From Manihot esculenta (Eukaryota > Streptophyta > Magnoliopsida > Malpighiales > Euphorbiaceae): a stretch of DNA of 64,000 bases. Of this stretch, positions 60,255 to 64,000 are shown piece by piece. Both the position numbers and the translations under genes were made by a program. The notes beneath the pieces are model-generated. The model searched no databases. It was not told where the DNA came from and saw only the letters and a program-made list of their open reading frames with translations. Positions within the stretch are counted from its first letter, which is position 1, and each line of letters starts with the position of its first letter. The stretch lies in NCBI RefSeq assembly GCF_001659605.2, contig NC_035163.2:32142158-32206157 (forward strand). The letters are read 5' to 3'.

Positions 60255-63200
60255 TCAAAACAGATGTGGATACTGCTGGAGCATAGACTCCCGCGTCTCC
60301 CAGGTGCACTCTTCTAGATTATGGTGGTTCCATAAAACTTTCACCATCGGAATCTCCTTGTTCCTTAGCTGTCTGATCTGCGTGTCCAGAATCCGCACTG
60401 GCTGCTCGATATAGGTGAGATCCGTATGAATCTCCACCTCAGGCTCACTCAGAACCTGATTCGGATCTGACACAAACTGTCGTAGCATAGAAACATGAAA
60501 TACCGGGTGAATTCTCTCCATAGAAGCAGGTAAATCCAGCTTATACGACACATTTCCGATCCTCTGCAATACCTCAAAGGGTCCAATGTACCGTGGAGCC
60601 AATTTACCTTTCTTTCCAAAACAAACCACTCCTTTCATTGGAGACACTTTTAGCAATACCCAATTACCCTCCTGAAACTCTAACTGCTTTCTGCGAACGT
60701 CTGCATAACTTTTCTGTCTACTCTGAGCTGTTCTGATTCTCTCTCTGATCATGGGCACCATTCTACTGGTAATGTCTACTAACTCTGGCCCTGCAAGAGC
60801 CTTCTCTCCTACCTCTTCCCAGCAAACAGGGGATCTGCACTTCCTCCCATACAAAGCTTCATAAGGAGCCATCCCGATGCTCGCATGATGGCTGTTATTG
60901 TAGGCAAACTCCACCAAAGGTAGATGCTGCCTCCAAGAACCGCCAAAGTCTAACACACATAGGCGAAGCATATCCTCTATGGTCTGGATGGTCCTTTCTG
61001 ACTGTCCATCAGTCTGTGGGTGGAAAGCAGTACTAAAATCCAACCTTGTGCCCATTGCACTTTGCAAACTCCGCCAAAAGCGGGAGGTAAACTGAGGTCC
61101 TCTGTCTGAAACTATAGACACTGGGACTCCATGTAATCTCACAATCTCATCCAGATAGACCTGTGCCAACTTATCCACAGAATAGTTACTCCGTACTGGA
61201 AGAAAATGAGCAGATTTCGTGAGTCTGTCCACAATCACCCATATCGAGTCTATCCTGTTGGACGCTACTGGTAAACCCACTACAAAATCCATGGCTATGT
61301 TCTCCCATTTCCACTCTGGAATCGGTAATGGGTTAAGCATTCCGGCTGGTTTCTGATGCTCTAATTTCACCCTCTGACAAACCTCACAGGCTGTCACGAA
61401 TTGCGCCACTTCTTTCTTCATGGCTGGCCACCAATAGACCCTTTTCAGATCTTGATACATCTTGGTGGCTCCTGGGTGCACACTATACCTCGCATTATGA
61501 GCTTCCCTCATAATGTCTTCCTTCACACTGCCCCTATCTGGTACACAAAGTCGACTCCCATAGCGAAGGATCCCTTTGCTGTCAAATCTGAACTCTGCAT
61601 TGTTGCCTAACTGAACAGTCCTGGCAATTTTCATCAACTCAGGGTCCTCGTGCTGTCTCTGAGCTATCTGCTCCAGAAACACAGGTGTCACTCTCATCTG
61701 TGCTATCAACGCACCTGTACCAGACAACTCTAACTGTAATCCCTCGTCAAAGAGCTTATAAAGCTCCATCACAACCTGTCTCCGCTCTGCTGCTATATGG
61801 GATAAACTGCCTAGTGACTTCCGGCTTAGGGCGTCTGCGACAACATTCGCCTTACCCGGATGATACTGGATTTTACAATCATAATCACTGAGCAATTCGA
61901 CCCATCTTCTCTGCCGCAAATTCAGCTCTCTCTGACTTAAGATGTACTGTAAACTCTTGTGATCAGTGAAGATCTCGCATTTAACCCCGTAGAGGTAATG
62001 CCGCCACATCTTAAGTGCAAAGATAACTGCTGCCATCTCTAGGTCATGGGTAGGGTAATTCAACTCGTGCTTCTTCAACTGTCTAGAAGCATAAGCGATT
62101 ACTCTATCACTCTGCATCAATACACAACCCAATCCCACTCGAGATGCATCACAGAACACTGTGAACTCTTCATTACTGACAGGCAGAGTTAACACTGGTG
62201 CTGTTGTCAATCTCCTCTTGAGCTCCTCAAAGCTTTCTTCACACTGGTCTGACCAGATAAACTTCTGGTTCTTCTGAGTCAATTTGGTCATAGGAGCTGC
62301 TATCTTTGAGAAGTTCTGAACGAACCTCCTGTAGTAACCTGCCAGTCCCAGAAAGCTTTTAATCTCAGTCACTGTCGTGGGTCTGGGCCAGTTAGCTACA
62401 GCCTCTATCTTCTTGGGGTCTACCTCAATACCCTCTGCTGATACCACATGTCCCAAGAAGGCAATGCTCTGTAACCAAAACTCACACTTCGAGAACTTGG
62501 CATACAAACCATGCTCTCTCAGTGTCTGCAAAATGATCCTCAGATGCTGGGCATGCTCCTCTGCATCTCTGGAATACACTAAGATATCATCGATAAACAC
62601 AATGACAAAGTGATCCAGAAACTCACTGAATACCCTGTTCATGAGATCCATAAATGCTGCAGGGGCGTTAGTCAACCCGAACGGCATCACTAAGAACTCA
62701 TAATGCCCATATCTCGTCCGGAAAGCTGTCTTAGGCACATCTGCCTCTCTGACTCTCAACTGATGATACCCGGATCTCAGATCTATTTTCGAGAAACAAC
62801 CTGCTCCAGCTAGCTGGTCAAATAGATCATCAATCCGAGGTAAGGGATACCTATTCTTGATAGTGACCTTGTTCAACTGTCTGTAGTCGATACAAAGTCT
62901 GAGGGATCCATCCTTCTTTCTGACAAAGAGCACTGGAGCACCCCAAGGTGAGGTACTAGGGCGGATGAAACCCTTATCTACCAAGTCCTGCAACTGTTCT
63001 TTCAACTCTATTAACTCAGCTGGCGCCATCCTGTAGGGAGGAATAGAGATAGATCTGGTACCTGGCAGCAATTCAATTTCAAACCCTATCTCCCTATCAA
63101 GTGGTAGTCCTGGCAAATCGTCTGGGAACACATCGAGAAACTCTCGGACTACTGGTACTGTGGCTGGTTCCCTAACCTGACTGTCTAGCTCTCTCACATG

Positions 63201-64000
63201 AGCTAGAAACCCCTGACAACCCCTCCTAAGCAAACGACGAGCCTGAAGGGCTAAAATCATACCTCTGGGTGTACCTCTCCTGTCTCCTCTGAAGACACAC
63301 TCTGACCCATCCTGGTCTCTGAGACTCACTAGCTTCTCTCGACAGTCCAACGTAGCACTATATGTAGATAACCAATCCATCCCTAGAATGACATCAAAAT
63401 CTGTCAAGTCTAGAACCACAAGATCAGCTGGAAGGCATCTACTCTCTATGAACACTGGACTGAAACGACAGACTGACACTGCCACTGATGGGTCACATCT
63501 AGGTCCACTGACCCAGAGAGGATACTCTAACTCAGAACTGATCAAACTCAATCGCTCTATGGCTCTCGAAGCAATAAAGGAATGAGAAGCACCGGGGTCC
63601 ATCAAAGCATACACATCTGAACACCCAATGATGAGATTACCTGACACCACTGTGTTCGACGTGTTAGCCTCCTCCTGTGTCACTGTGAAAATCTGTGCTG
63701 GGGCTACCGGATTTCCACCTCGGGAACCTGCTGCTGAAGTAGAGGCTACCCCTCTCCCTCTACCTCTGCCACTAGTCTGAGGCATGACTGGAGCTGCTGG
63801 CCGTACAACTGGCTGTACCACACTGCCTGAACTCATCTGCTGGGATGGTGCAAAAGTCATCTGCGGACAATCCCGAGCAATATGCCCTTCCTGTCCACAT
63901 CGAAAACAAGCTGTAGATCCCAACCGACAAACTCCTCCATATGGTTTTCCGCATCGTCTGCAGACTGGAGCTGTGCCAGAGCTTGAGCCACTACCTATTC
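60255..64000 (-). CDS. Element B gag-pol polyprotein, 5' end outside window
   Basis: One uninterrupted frame of about 1,248 codons, open at the window edge. Counting residues from codon 63923: zinc knuckle [14 protein letters not shown] at 6-19; retropepsin with [11 protein letters not shown] at about 108-118; RT about 290-500 with VIVFIDDIL at 441-449; RNase H about 586-702 with [21 protein letters not shown] and ADALSRK; integrase HHCC from H809 to C849; D879, D940 and E976 form the D,D-35-E core. The chromodomain occupies roughly the last 60 residues. It would catalyse cDNA synthesis and integration of the element. Gag and pol share one frame. Intactness suggests recent activity; whether it is expressed cannot be told. 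Confidence 0.95.
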   Translation of the reverse strand, partial: IGSGSSSGTAPVCRRCGKPYGGVCRLGSTACFRCGQEGHIARDCPQMTFAPSQQMSSGSVVQPVVRPAAPVMPQTSGRGRGRGVASTSAAGSRGGNPVAPAQIFTVTQEEANTSNTVVSGNLIIGCSDVYALMDPGASHSFIASRAIERLSLISSELEYPLWVSGPRCDPSVAVSVCRFSPVFIESRCLPADLVVLDLTDFDVILGMDWLSTYSATLDCREKLVSLRDQDGSECVFRGDRRGTPRGMILALQARRLLRRGCQGFLAHVRELDSQVREPATVPVVREFLDVFPDDLPGLPLDREIGFEIELLPGTRSISIPPYRMAPAELIELKEQLQDLVDKGFIRPSTSPWGAPVLFVRKKDGSLRLCIDYRQLNKVTIKNRYPLPRIDDLFDQLAGAGCFSKIDLRSGYHQLRVREADVPKTAFRTRYGHYEFLVMPFGLTNAPAAFMDLMNRVFSEFLDHFVIVFIDDILVYSRDAEEHAQHLRIILQTLREHGLYAKFSKCEFWLQSIAFLGHVVSAEGIEVDPKKIEAVANWPRPTTVTEIKSFLGLAGYYRRFVQNFSKIAAPMTKLTQKNQKFIWSDQCEESFEELKRRLTTAPVLTLPVSNEEFTVFCDASRVGLGCVLMQSDRVIAYASRQLKKHELNYPTHDLEMAAVIFALKMWRHYLYGVKCEIFTDHKSLQYILSQRELNLRQRRWVELLSDYDCKIQYHPGKANVVADALSRKSLGSLSHIAAERRQVVMELYKLFDEGLQLELSGTGALIAQMRVTPVFLEQIAQRQHEDPELMKIARTVQLGNNAEFRFDSKGILRYGSRLCVPDRGSVKEDIMREAHNARYSVHPGATKMYQDLKRVYWWPAMKKEVAQFVTACEVCQRVKLEHQKPAGMLNPLPIPEWKWENIAMDFVVGLPVASNRIDSIWVIVDRLTKSAHFLPVRSNYSVDKLAQVYLDEIVRLHGVPVSIVSDRGPQFTSRFWRSLQSAMGTRLDFSTAFHPQTDGQSERTIQTIEDMLRLCVLDFGGSWRQHLPLVEFAYNNSHHASIGMAPYEALYGRKCRSPVCWEEVGEKALAGPELVDITSRMVPMIRERIRTAQSRQKSYADVRRKQLEFQEGNWVLLKVSPMKGVVCFGKKGKLAPRYIGPFEVLQRIGNVSYKLDLPASMERIHPVFHVSMLRQFVSDPNQVLSEPEVEIHTDLTYIEQPVRILDTQIRQLRNKEIPMVKVLWNHHNLEECTWETRESMLQQYPHLF

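Larger units (their letters stand above)
58046..64000 (-). mobile_element. Tekay-clade chromovirus element B, partial
   Basis: LTR (58046-60178), polypurine tract (60179-60194) and a gag-pol frame that stays open from 60255 to the window edge. It is a different subfamily from element A: the LTR is alignable but diverged, while pol is highly similar. No lesion is seen in the visible coding part. Confidence 0.92.

Noticed and set aside
1..64000. Functional tRNA or rRNA genes
   Set aside because: Apart from the SINE B-box and the primer sites, no cloverleaf-compatible A/B box pair or rRNA core was seen by eye. A covariance-model scan would be decisive.

Overview
The window is nuclear DNA of a flowering plant, most likely a eudicot. 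Spliced plant genes with short GT-AG introns sit in very AT-rich intergenic DNA, between long GC-richer blocks of nested LTR retrotransposons. The species cannot be proved from sequence alone. Family-level features (an AIF-type bHLH, a WRKY48-like group IIc factor, Tat and Tekay Ty3/gypsy lineages) fit a woody eudicot such as a euphorb, but that is a guess.

Layout. 1-3140: 5' part of a decayed Tat-type Ty3/gypsy element on the minus strand (LTR, primer site, frameshifted gag) followed by a 35-38 bp tandem array. 3141-10.5 kb: AT-rich DNA with one clean SINE, an unrecognised gene relic, a solo LTR, a LINE RNase H scrap and a copia-type gag/protease relic. About 14.7-15.9 kb: an intact bHLH147/148-like gene with a 5'UTR intron. 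19.5-19.9 kb: a second solo LTR. 21.4-22.2 kb: an F-box/LRR pseudogene. 23.8-27.6 kb: an intact six-exon prefoldin subunit 3 gene. 29.7-32.8 kb: an old Tat-like element with two LTRs and an antisense-type gene whose C-terminal part is inverted. 37.8-39.2 kb: an intact three-exon WRKY gene.

41.7-64 kb is one stacked nest of mobile elements. The base is another Tat-like element (LTR at 41723-42173, antisense gene from 42423). It is interrupted by a 450 bp MITE (9 bp target duplication), by a complete 12.2 kb Tekay chromovirus (A), by a TRIM miniature retroelement, and at its right end by a Tekay LTR fragment. That fragment is itself interrupted by a second Tekay element (B). Element A carries an oppositely oriented solo LTR (5 bp target duplication) inside gag. 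Element B has an uninterrupted gag-pol frame that runs off the window edge.

Only three host genes look functional: the bHLH, prefoldin subunit 3 and WRKY genes. They act in unrelated processes and do not form a pathway. The most unusual signals are the antisense, apparently intron-bearing gene carried in the Tat elements, the clusters of TTCGGCNGCCGAA palindromes on both sides of the TATA box in Tekay LTRs, and the two CAG-to-TAG stops in element A.
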